From positions 1 through 6,935 of the forward strand of contig JAKFDK010000001.1 in the NCBI GenBank assembly GCA_036676195.1: 6,935 nt of DNA. The letters are read 5' to 3'. Made by a program: the position numbers and the translations under genes. Shown here piece after piece: positions 1 to 5,702 of the stretch. The notes under the pieces are model-generated. The model worked only from the letters and a program-made list of their open reading frames with translations. It made no database searches and was not told the DNA's origin. Source of the DNA: JAKFDK01 sp036676195. GTDB lineage: Bacteria > Bacillota > Sulfobacillia > Symbiobacteriales > ZC4RG38. How positions within the stretch are numbered: position 1 is the stretch's first letter; the number at the start of each line of letters is the position of its first letter.

Positions 1-530
1 CCCGATGCCAGGGGCGTGGCAGCGCTGAAGGGTACGCCGATGGGACCCAACACCCGCTGGGTGACATAGAACACGTGCAGGTCGTCCCGGAACCGGACCG
101 TCGGTTCGCGCACCAGCCGTCCGTCCTGTTCGATCCAGACATCGTCCCAGCGGTTGACCATGATCTCGCTGATCTCAGGCCGGTCCACCAGCGGCTGGAG
201 CGGCCCCAGGCCGGCCACGTAGTCGTAGACCTGATCCACCAGTTCTTGGAGGCCGGTCTGCGCTTGAGCCAGCGCCGGGTTTTCGGCGAGGATCTGCCGG
301 ATGCGCAGGCGCAGTTCCGCCCGGGCCTCCTGGGACAGCACGCTGCTGCGGAGCAGGTCGCCACAGTCCCGCCGCAGGCAGTCCTGCACAAAGGCGGTGG
401 CCTGCTTCAGGGCGGGGTCCTCCCAGGTGTGGGGTGGTGCCGGCAGCGCCTCGGGCTCCGTTGTCTGTGGGGCGGAGGCACCGCCCGGGCGGACGCCACG
501 CAGGCGCCCCAGTACATCAACGCTGGGCAT
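1..530 (-). CDS. cpaF: CpaF/TadA-type pilus assembly ATPase, N-terminal part (cut by left edge)
   Basis: This is the N-terminal 176 residues of a secretion ATPase that powers Flp/Tad pilus assembly from the cytoplasmic side of the membrane. The recognisable family signature is at about residues 106-140: GLGPLQPLVDRPEISEIMVN, followed by a VWIEQDGRL-type segment. This is the typical N-terminal domain of CpaF/TadA proteins just before the core ATPase. Residues 1-40 are Pro/Ala-rich and probably a flexible leader. The Walker A and B motifs lie outside the window. The ATG at 530-528 is the natural start because it overlaps the end of the upstream cpaE-like gene by 14 bases, which implies translational coupling. 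I see no frame damage. The family call is strong; the gene name follows the cpaB-cpaE-cpaF order. Confidence 0.88.
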   Translation of the reverse strand, partial: MPSVDVLGRLRGVRPGGASAPQTTEPEALPAPPHTWEDPALKQATAFVQDCLRRDCGDLLRSSVLSQEARAELRLRIRQILAENPALAQAQTGLQELVDQVYDYVAGLGPLQPLVDRPEISEIMVNRWDDVWIEQDGRLVREPTVRFRDDLHVFYVTQRVLGPIGVPFSAATPLAS

Positions 531-1311
531 GGGCAGCCCCCTTTCCTCCGAACCAGCGGCGGGCAGTCCCGGCCTGCCGTCCTCCGGCTGCCGGCGCCAG
601 GAGCCCCGCCAGTTGCGCCACCGCCCCGGCGAAGGCAGCACCGGGCATGGACAGGCGCCCGGTTTCCTCCAGGTCCCGGAGTGCTCCGGCATGGGGAATC
701 GTGACCGCCGGGCGGAAGTCGAGTTCATCTTCCACCTGACCGCCACTGACCGGCCGGGTACGGTTCAGTACGAAACGAACCCGCTCCTCCGTCAGGCCAA
801 GCTGCCCGCAGAGCGGCAGATAGCGGCGGGTATGGAAGCGGGCCGGATAATGGCCGCCCACCACCCAGACCACGGTGCCGGCCCGTTCAAGCACCGGCCA
901 GGTAGCCACCGAATCCAGAGTCGGACCCAAGTCCGCCACCACCAGCGGATACTGAGCCAGCAGCAGATCCAGCAGAACCTGAATATCAGCTTCGGTCACC
1001 TGCAGAGCCGTCAGCGGGTGCAGGGGACCGGGAATCACCGCGTAACCTTCGTGCCCCGGCACCGCCGGGGCGTGCTCGGCCAGGTTGTCCAGGCGCCGGC
1101 CGCGCAGCAGCGGCAGCAGGGCATCCAGGCAGGTGGGTGCCGGGGTCTGACGCATCGCGTCCATGGCCACCGCCAGGGTCGGCTCAAACAGGTTCAGGTC
1201 CACGGCTGCCACAGGCGCCACCCGGGCCAGTACCGCGCCAACCCGGGCGCAGAGAGTCGTCACCCCGCTGCCGGAGCAGGGGGCCCAGAAGGCCACCAGC
1301 CGGCCGCTCAT
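517..1311 (-). CDS. cpaE: CpaE/TadZ-like ParA-superfamily pilus protein with a degenerate P-loop
   Basis: This 264-residue protein resembles CpaE/TadZ, the MinD/ParA-type factor that localises the Tad pilus machine. Visible elements are a P-loop-like strand at residues 5-20 ending SGSGVTTL, a Walker A'-like strand with D38 (AAVDLN), a Walker B-like strand with D127 (LVVADLGPT), and the late ParA/CpaE elements VLNRTRP (181-187) and a TIPHAGALRDLEETG stretch near residue 204. Aligned with the usual SPKGGVGKTT, the signature lysine is C12 and the catalytic lysine is V17, so both are missing. CpaE-type proteins are known to vary here, but losing both lysines suggests weak or no ATP hydrolysis. 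The tail from about 240 is low complexity. The start codon overlaps the cpaB stop by 4 bases (ATGA). The family is confident; the biochemical consequence is inferred. Confidence 0.82.
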   Translation of the reverse strand: MSGRLVAFWAPCSGSGVTTLCARVGAVLARVAPVAAVDLNLFEPTLAVAMDAMRQTPAPTCLDALLPLLRGRRLDNLAEHAPAVPGHEGYAVIPGPLHPLTALQVTEADIQVLLDLLLAQYPLVVADLGPTLDSVATWPVLERAGTVVWVVGGHYPARFHTRRYLPLCGQLGLTEERVRFVLNRTRPVSGGQVEDELDFRPAVTIPHAGALRDLEETGRLSMPGAAFAGAVAQLAGLLAPAAGGRQAGTARRWFGGKGAAHAQR

Positions 1312-1994
1312 GACGCCGCCCCCCTGGCCACCAGGAAGAAGTACACAGCCGCCTTGCTCTCCACCGCTTCCATGAGGCGCTGCGCTTCGGCGGCCGTGAC
1401 CCGCACCACCACCCAGGCCGGCACCTGCCCGGCGGTGGCATTCAGCCCGCCCATGCCCCCGCTGTCCCGGCCTGCCTGCGTGGGCGCTGCGGAAGCGTTG
1501 CGGATCTCCACCACCGTCACCCGCTCCGCCGCCGCCAGCGCACGGGCGGCCGCCCCCTCCCGTTCCGGCCGCGGGACGGCGTAGATGGTCACGGCATCCC
1601 CCGGCCGCAGGTTACCGCCGAGCACGTGGGCCGGATTGACGGGGATGGACAGCAGCCCGGTCCCGTTGCCGATGTCGGTCGCCGGGTCCGGAGGCCTGTC
1701 CCCCAGGCGCCTGGCCGTCAGAAACTCGCCGGCCAGGACGGGCATGCGGGTCCACTTACCGCCGGCCTGGTCTGCCCGGATGAGGACACCGTCCGGCACC
1801 GACCCGGCCGGCACCTGCACCACGGTGACAGCCTCGGGCGGGATCGGGACCCCACTGGGCAGGTCCCGGGTCACGCGCACGGCCGGTACGGTGGGAAAGG
1901 TGGACTGCCAGTGCCGGGCCAGGACAGAAACGCCGATGAGAATCAGCACTGCCCCTGTGCCAAAGAAAATCCGTCGCCTGGTGAGTGGCCGCAA
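1308..1994 (-). CDS. cpaB: CpaB/RcpC-like Flp pilus assembly protein with SAF domain
   Basis: This 228-residue membrane-anchored protein is of the CpaB/RcpC family, part of the Tad pilus periplasmic or extracytoplasmic apparatus. A basic N-terminus (RPLTRRR) is followed by one transmembrane helix at about residues 9-26. A SAF-like domain spans about 37-97 (VPAVRVTRDLPSGVPIPPEA, then VLAGEFLTARRL). Then comes the RcpC/CpaB segment LSIPVNPAHVLGGNLRPGD with TIYAV (115-140). The C-terminal strand-helix-strand is VVVRVTAAEAQRLMEAVES. The start is TTG at 1994-1992: an in-frame stop lies only six codons upstream, there is no ATG before residue 84, and a G-rich stretch GGGGGTGGG lies just upstream. 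It is the first gene of the operon and sits about 40 bases downstream of the promoter at 2044-2072. Confidence 0.87.
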   Translation of the reverse strand: MRPLTRRRIFFGTGAVLILIGVSVLARHWQSTFPTVPAVRVTRDLPSGVPIPPEAVTVVQVPAGSVPDGVLIRADQAGGKWTRMPVLAGEFLTARRLGDRPPDPATDIGNGTGLLSIPVNPAHVLGGNLRPGDAVTIYAVPRPEREGAAARALAAAERVTVVEIRNASAAPTQAGRDSGGMGGLNATAGQVPAWVVVRVTAAEAQRLMEAVESKAAVYFFLVARGAAS

Positions 1995-2043
1995 GGTCCC
2001 ACCCCCGCTGACTTATTGAATAATTCTAACCAGTACAAGACAA

Positions 2044-2072
2044 AGCATATATTTTCTTCCATATGATGTCAA
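2044..2072 (-). promoter_or_regulatory. sigma70/sigmaA-type promoter of the cpaB-cpaE-cpaF operon
   Basis: Read on the minus strand there is a perfect -35 box TTGACA (2072-2067), a 17-base spacer, and a -10 box TATGCT (2049-2044) inside an A/T-rich patch of otherwise GC-rich DNA. The predicted transcript start is near 2037, giving a leader of about 43 bases before the TTG of cpaB. The rest of the gap 1995-2209 shows no convincing intrinsic terminator for the TPR-like gene ending at 2210. A small GGGGTGCAAGCGCCCC hairpin is present but no T-run follows it. Confidence 0.72.
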
Positions 2073-2209
2073 TAACAAGGGGGTTTACGGCCTGCGGCCT
2101 GGAAAGGCTGCACTGGAGCGGGATTGGGGCGCTTGCACCCCGGGGAACATCTGGCTGCCGGCCGCGTTTTTGCTGCGAGAGAAGCGCTGCAGCATGGCGA
2201 AATTTGCGC

Positions 2210-2923
2210 TCAGGCTTTCAGCGCGCCGCGCAACTCCCCCACCATGTTCATGAGGTTCGGGTCCTGGGTCTGGCGAACATGTGCCAGGGCCACATTCAGC
2301 ATGGCGCCGGCGATGTCCGGCCGGCCGGATTCCAGGGCAACCGCCGTGGCCAGGTAGGCCGCCAGTGCTCTCGGCCAGGGAAAGGCGTCACCATGATCAG
2401 ATGTGAGGATGGTATCAACATGTCTAATCGCCTGATTCTGCTGCCCCAGGAGGTGGAAGTGGTAGGCTTCCAGGGCCTGCTGTCGGGCACGCTGCTCGGG
2501 ATCTGCGTCGTCCTCCAGCCACCTGGCCATACACAGGTGATCAGCTGCATCAGTGGCACAGCCCTCTCGGAGCAGTAACCAGGCGGCGTCCTGGTGAGCA
2601 GCAATCGCCCTGGCCGTCATCCCCTGGCTTTCGAACTCGACAGCGGCCTGGCCGGATAGCACGCAGGCCGAGCCGGCGAAAGATCTCGCCAGAGCAATTC
2701 CCTGCGGGCTCCCGGCCTCGGCAGCCAGGGCCTCTGCCTGCATAGCAAACTGGAGGCCCAGGCGGTAGTCACCATGGCGGACTGCGCAACTGGCGCAGAT
2801 CAGACTGGCGTCCATGCGTTCGGTCAGGCTGGCCTGGTGGTCACAGGCTATGGCCGCACCCAGTTCGAGAGCCTGGAGCAACAGACCACGGGCCTCAAGC
2901 ATCCGCAGGTGCACCAGATCCAA
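2210..2923 (-). CDS. TPR-like helical repeat protein (C-terminal part of a broken or split TPR protein)
   Basis: The 237-residue product is almost entirely alpha-helical, with repeating Ala/Leu helix pairs typical of tetratricopeptide-like scaffolds. Examples are ARGLLLQALELG (11-22), FAMQAEALAAEAG (59-71), LAAYLATAVALESGRPD (187-203) and a final GAMLNVALAHVRQTQDPN. It has no signal peptide or membrane helix, so it is probably a cytoplasmic interaction or peptide-binding module. I chose the TTG at 2923-2921 because AAGGGGG lies nine bases upstream. The frame is open up to 3133, but the extension is rich in Trp, Cys and Arg and looks like the wrong frame of the upstream coding region. An alternative start at ATG 3133 would overlap an upstream stop as TGATG. 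The N-terminus probably continued in another frame before a frameshift. The exact function is unknown. Confidence 0.66.
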   Translation of the reverse strand: MDLVHLRMLEARGLLLQALELGAAIACDHQASLTERMDASLICASCAVRHGDYRLGLQFAMQAEALAAEAGSPQGIALARSFAGSACVLSGQAAVEFESQGMTARAIAAHQDAAWLLLREGCATDAADHLCMARWLEDDADPEQRARQQALEAYHFHLLGQQNQAIRHVDTILTSDHGDAFPWPRALAAYLATAVALESGRPDIAGAMLNVALAHVRQTQDPNLMNMVGELRGALKA

Positions 2924-3020
2924 GGCAGAACGCCCCCTTGCGTGATTTACCGCCTGGCCCCGGGGTACTGTTCCGGTGGGGCAGCCGGCGCCCGCACGGC
3001 TGCCCAGGTCAGCAGTCCAC

Positions 3021-3299
3021 TTAGATTGCCGGCTTGATCTGTGCAGCCAGGGGCTCCTGCAGGATCGCCGCCAGCTCCACCGTCTCCTGGCCCAGGGCCT
3101 GCAGGCGCAGGGCCATGTGCATCCGGTCGCCATCAGCGGCTTCGGCGTAGACCTCCAGCAGGTAACCCGTCTCCAGACGGATCTCGTGCAGCCGGGCTTC
3201 CGGCGTCAGGGGGCCGCCGTACTTGGCGGGCCGCCGGCGAACATCGGTTGGGCCGGCGATGGCGTGCAGCTCGGCCTCTGACCACGACATATGGGTCAC
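3021..3299 (-). CDS. small helical protein, or middle piece of a frameshifted TPR protein
   Basis: This frame encodes 92 residues with clear coding character: SWSEAELHAIAGPTDV, then YGGPLTPEARLHEIRLETGY and LRLQALGQETVELAAILQEP. The pattern is amphipathic helices rich in Glu and Leu, as in the flanking TPR-like segments. GTG at 3299-3297 is preceded by GGAGGGG at a good distance; ATG at 3290-3288 is an alternative. The stop is at 3023-3021. Immediately after this, helical-looking coding character continues in other frames toward the gene ending at 2210. It overlaps the tail of the upstream TPR-like frame by 167 bases, which is abnormal for two intact genes and points to a frameshift. I recognise no specific family. 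Confidence 0.5.
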   Translation of the reverse strand: MTHMSWSEAELHAIAGPTDVRRRPAKYGGPLTPEARLHEIRLETGYLLEVYAEAADGDRMHMALRLQALGQETVELAAILQEPLAAQIKPAI

Positions 3300-3663
3300 T
3301 GCGATCCCCTCCATTCGTGTTGGACCCACGGAACTGCGACGCTGTCCGATCCCTGGCCGGCCACCTACCCCGCCGGCCCGTGGACCGGAGGGCTAAGGTA
3401 GGCGGTGACCCGTCCAGCACTGCCGCTTCCAGAACCCGTGTCCGCTCCAGGATGTTCCTGGCCGTAGCGCCTTGTCCAATGGCCTCGTAAGCCTTGGCCA
3501 GTAGCTTTCTGGCCTCAACCCTGACGCTAAGCGGTAACCTGCGCTGGGTCAGCAGGTCTTCCACACCACGAATCACCCGTATGTTCTCGCCCTGCTCCAG
3601 CAAGGTTTTCAACCGGGTCAGTCTCCGCCGCCCGTAGAATACCCGGAGGTTACTGCCCCCCAC
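3133..3663 (-). CDS. TPR-like protein, second copy (paralogue of the gene at 4018-4350), tail out of frame
   Basis: The first 85 or so residues are a helical hairpin protein clearly paralogous to the gene at 4018-4350. Over a 43-residue core (here residues 21-63, LLEQGENIRVIRGVEDLL onward, including RRLPLS and LLAKAYEAIG), 25 positions are identical by eye. GTG at 3663-3661 is preferred over the TTG two codons earlier: the resulting (M)GGSNL matches the MGGSAL start of the paralogue, and AGAGGTGA lies seven bases upstream. From about residue 95 the product turns Arg/Pro-rich (RHRRPNRCSPAARQ) and overlaps the better-looking frame at 3021-3299, so this tail is probably not the original protein. 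A frameshift around 3330-3420 is likely. It follows the XRE gene directly. Confidence 0.55.
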   Translation of the reverse strand: MGGSNLRVFYGRRRLTRLKTLLEQGENIRVIRGVEDLLTQRRLPLSVRVEARKLLAKAYEAIGQGATARNILERTRVLEAAVLDGSPPTLALRSTGRRGRWPARDRTASQFRGSNTNGGDRSDPYVVVRGRAARHRRPNRCSPAARQVRRPPDAGSPAARDPSGDGLPAGGLRRSR

Positions 3664-3670
3664 CTTCAAG

Positions 3671-4021
3671 TCACCTCTCCATGAGGGGCGCTGGTCGTTT
3701 CCGTTGGTGATCGGGGGGCGCTGTGCTCAGGGTGATGGTGACCCGGACGCCCAACTGCCATGCCACGCGGGCCAGGAAGCTCAACGAAGGCATCTTGCTG
3801 CCGTTTTCCAGCACGCTGATATGGGCTCGTACCGTGCCCACCCGCTCCGCCAGGTCATCCTGAGTCAGGCCCATCGCCTGGCGGCAGTTGCGCACCTGAT
3901 CCCCTGCGCTTCGGAACAAGGCCTGCAAGTGCGGTTCAACCGCAGTTTCCTTTCTGGTCGCCCGGGTATACCGGCGTTCCATGGCTCGTCTGGCTGGCGC
4001 CTCGCTTTGTGGAGCGCTCAA
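3671..4021 (-). CDS. XRE-family helix-turn-helix DNA-binding protein
   Basis: This 116-residue cytoplasmic regulator has a classical Cro/C1-type domain at about residues 36-93. Helix 1 is around DQVRNCRQAMG, the turn is LTQDDLAERVG, the recognition helix region is TVRAHISVLENG, and KMPSLSFLARVAWQLGV completes the domain. A short strand VRVTITLS and a basic tail follow. The N-terminal 30 residues are a basic, probably disordered extension. TTG at 4021-4019 overlaps the upstream TPR-like stop as TTGA, with AGGGG eight bases before it, so translational coupling is likely. ATG at 3982-3980 is an alternative start with a poorer ribosome-binding site. It lies between two paralogous TPR-like genes, suggesting a regulator whose sensor or partner domains are separate proteins. 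Confidence 0.82.
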   Translation of the reverse strand: MSAPQSEAPARRAMERRYTRATRKETAVEPHLQALFRSAGDQVRNCRQAMGLTQDDLAERVGTVRAHISVLENGSKMPSLSFLARVAWQLGVRVTITLSTAPPDHQRKRPAPLMER

Positions 4022-4350
4022 TACCCATTCCCCTGGGGCGTTCCCCTCAGCGCAGCCAACCTGATCTCACGGTGGGTATCGTGAATCAGACGCATCAACC
4101 GTGGATGCCGGGTATTTTTCAGCAGCCTCTGCATCTCGCTGATCTGCTTTTCTGCCTGGCTGACCTCACCCGCCGCAGCGTATGCCCTTGCCAGCAGCAT
4201 TTGACCTTCCACCTGGATCACAAGGGGCAGGCTGCGGCTGGCCAGCAAATCACGCACCCCGGTTATCACCCTGTCGGTTTCCCCGGCATCCAGCAGGGAT
4301 CGCCAGTGGCCCAGTTCCCGGCTGGCCCTGATCAGTGCGCTTCCGCCCAT
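4018..4350 (-). CDS. Small TPR-like protein, first copy
   Basis: The 110-residue product is two or more helical hairpins of TPR type: LGHWRSLLDAGETDRVITGV, LPLVIQVEGQMLLARAYAAA and GEVSQAEKQISEMQRLLKN, then a basic helix DTHREIRLAALRG. No membrane helix or signal peptide is seen. ATG at 4350-4348 is chosen over an upstream in-frame start because GGGGGGAGG precedes it at six bases and the start matches that of the paralogue at 3133-3663. It starts 31 bases after the aminopeptidase stop and overlaps the start of the XRE gene by 4 bases, so it belongs to the same operon. I infer a protein-protein or peptide-binding role; no function is established. Confidence 0.7.
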   Translation of the reverse strand: MGGSALIRASRELGHWRSLLDAGETDRVITGVRDLLASRSLPLVIQVEGQMLLARAYAAAGEVSQAEKQISEMQRLLKNTRHPRLMRLIHDTHREIRLAALRGTPQGNGY

Positions 4351-4381
4351 GTGTGCCTCCCCCCTCCGCCCAGTTCGACCT

Positions 4382-5476
4382 CTATCGGACCACAGTGACC
4401 TTTGCCGGCCGGGCCGCCCCATCTAGCCAGGCGCCGTGTTGGCAGACCAGGCGCCCGTCCAGCCAGACCTCCCCACCCCTGCGCAGGTCCAGGATCATGT
4501 CCCAGTGGATGGCCGACCGGTTGGTGCCCCCGGCTTCGGGGAAAGCCTGGCCCAGGGCCAGGTGAACGGTGCCGTCGATCTTTTCGTCAAGGAGGATGTT
4601 GCCGGTCATCCGGTCCAGCAGGGGATTGAGGCCGATCCCGAACTCCCCGATCCGCCGCGCACCTTCATCGGTGCCAAGTAAGACCTGCAGGCGGTCCAGC
4701 CCCTCCCGGGCCGTCGCCTCCACGACTTCGCCATGCCGGAAGACCAGCTGCATACTGGTGATCGTTCCACCCGCCCCAAACTGCGGGTCCGGGAAGCTGA
4801 CCGTCCCCTCGACACTTTCGCTCACGGGAGCGTAGTGGGTCTCCCCGTCCGGCCGGTTGCAGGTCCCGGCTCCCACGATGCCCTGGCGACCGGCCAGACT
4901 GAAGCGCAGGTCTGTTCCTTTGGCGACGATCCTGACCTCGCTGCCGGAATCGAACAGTTCCTTGACCACCACGGCTCGTTCCGACAACGCCTGCCAGTCC
5001 ACACCGATGGTCGACCGGAAGATCCGGTCCTCGCAGGCGGCAAATTTCAGGCCAAGTTGCCTGGCCAGGTGGTCGGTCGGCTGCAACACCACCACCCAGC
5101 GCATGGCATCCATTCGGGCTCTGAAGTTGGCCGTGGCCAGGCTTCTGCGTACCGCTGCCTCTGGTCTGGCCACCGGCAGTTGGCGCCCGGTGGGGGCGTC
5201 GAGATGGATGTGGCAGTCACAGTCGGCCATGGCCATTTCGGCCGGATGAACAAAATCGATCTGATCGTCATTCCCCAGGGTCAGCCGGGCCGCCGCCACC
5301 CGGCGGGAGGTCAGCCGGAAGATGGGATGCCCGCCGGCCACGATGACCTCCTGACCGATGACCTCAGCGAACCGGACACTTTCCGGGCCGGTGCTGATCA
5401 GCACCCTTTCACCGGGCTGCATGCGCAGGGAGTGCCGAATCGCCAGCCGGGCTAACTGGCCATATCGAAGGTCCAC
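4382..5476 (-). CDS. M29-family metallo-aminopeptidase (AmpS/AmpT-like)
   Basis: This is a 364-residue cytosolic aminopeptidase of the thermophilic M29 family, which removes N-terminal residues from peptides using two divalent metal ions. The start region DLRYGQLARLAIRHSLRMQP with GERVLI is typical of the family. Candidate metal ligands and active-site residues are E212 in PDGETHYAP, E298 in LLDEKIDGTVHLALG, H305 in the same motif, and H324 and D326 in SAIHWDMI; IGEFGIGLNP is also conserved. GTG at 5476-5474 is preferred because GAGGGGG lies five bases upstream and the family usually begins here. ATG at 5530 or TTG at 5536 would add about 20 unconserved Ser/Arg-rich residues. The product is intact. 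It heads the cluster that includes the TPR-like and XRE genes. Confidence 0.85.
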   Translation of the reverse strand: MDLRYGQLARLAIRHSLRMQPGERVLISTGPESVRFAEVIGQEVIVAGGHPIFRLTSRRVAAARLTLGNDDQIDFVHPAEMAMADCDCHIHLDAPTGRQLPVARPEAAVRRSLATANFRARMDAMRWVVVLQPTDHLARQLGLKFAACEDRIFRSTIGVDWQALSERAVVVKELFDSGSEVRIVAKGTDLRFSLAGRQGIVGAGTCNRPDGETHYAPVSESVEGTVSFPDPQFGAGGTITSMQLVFRHGEVVEATAREGLDRLQVLLGTDEGARRIGEFGIGLNPLLDRMTGNILLDEKIDGTVHLALGQAFPEAGGTNRSAIHWDMILDLRRGGEVWLDGRLVCQHGAWLDGAARPAKVTVVR

Positions 5477-5600
5477 ATCCGCCCCCTCACTTTCTCGGCT
5501 GCGGGATCCGGATAGGCTGGGTAACCGCATGACCAACTTCCCAGCCGCGCGAGTCTTGTGTGGTGACCAAATTACCAGTTAATGGGTTGTACAGAAATGC

Positions 5601-5624
5601 AAAAAGGCCGGGTCAAAACCCGGC
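5601..5624 (-). terminator. Intrinsic terminator upstream of the aminopeptidase
   Basis: On the minus strand a perfect 7-bp stem GCCGGGT/ACCCGGC with loop TTTG (5624-5607) is followed by CTTTTTGC, the form of a Rho-independent terminator. It lies about 125 bases before the aminopeptidase GTG, on the same strand. It therefore ends either an upstream minus-strand transcript (no intact gene is present) or a leader RNA that could attenuate the operon. Flanking AAATGC and GCATTT could extend the stem into a larger structure. Further right, TGGGAC-AATC-GTCCCA (5639-5654) is another perfect 6-bp hairpin. I recognise no riboswitch or T-box in 5477-5702. Confidence 0.7.
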
Positions 5625-5702
5625 GCTGGCATTTGTTCTGGGACAATCGTCCCACCTTTTCACGGCTGCCCTTTTTGGGAATCAGGCTCCTCTTGAAACC
5701 GC

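Noticed and set aside
301..1584. Long plus-strand open frame of 427 codons opposite the Tad genes, and a similar one at 75-704
   Set aside because: Low-complexity Arg/Pro/Gln/Ser-rich translation typical of the antisense of GC-rich genes; the minus strand carries clear CpaB, CpaE and CpaF homologues.
2100..2209. 36-codon minus-strand ORF after the TPR-like gene, and small hairpins suggesting a terminator
   Set aside because: No ribosome-binding site and no recognisable sequence; the hairpins lack a T-run.
2924..3133. N-terminal extension of the TPR-like gene to ATG 3133
   Set aside because: The extension is Trp/Cys/Arg-rich and lies opposite frame to the convincing helical frame at 3021-3299, so it is probably untranslated in this frame or the result of a frameshift; the TGATG overlap is noted as an alternative.
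4733..5455. Plus-strand open frame of 240 codons
   Set aside because: It is exactly antisense to the M29 aminopeptidase, whose metal-binding motifs are intact, and has no family features of its own.
5600..5700. Possible T-box or known riboswitch in the aminopeptidase leader
   Set aside because: The core T-box sequence and the conserved cores of the common riboswitch classes were looked for by eye and not found; only generic hairpins are present.
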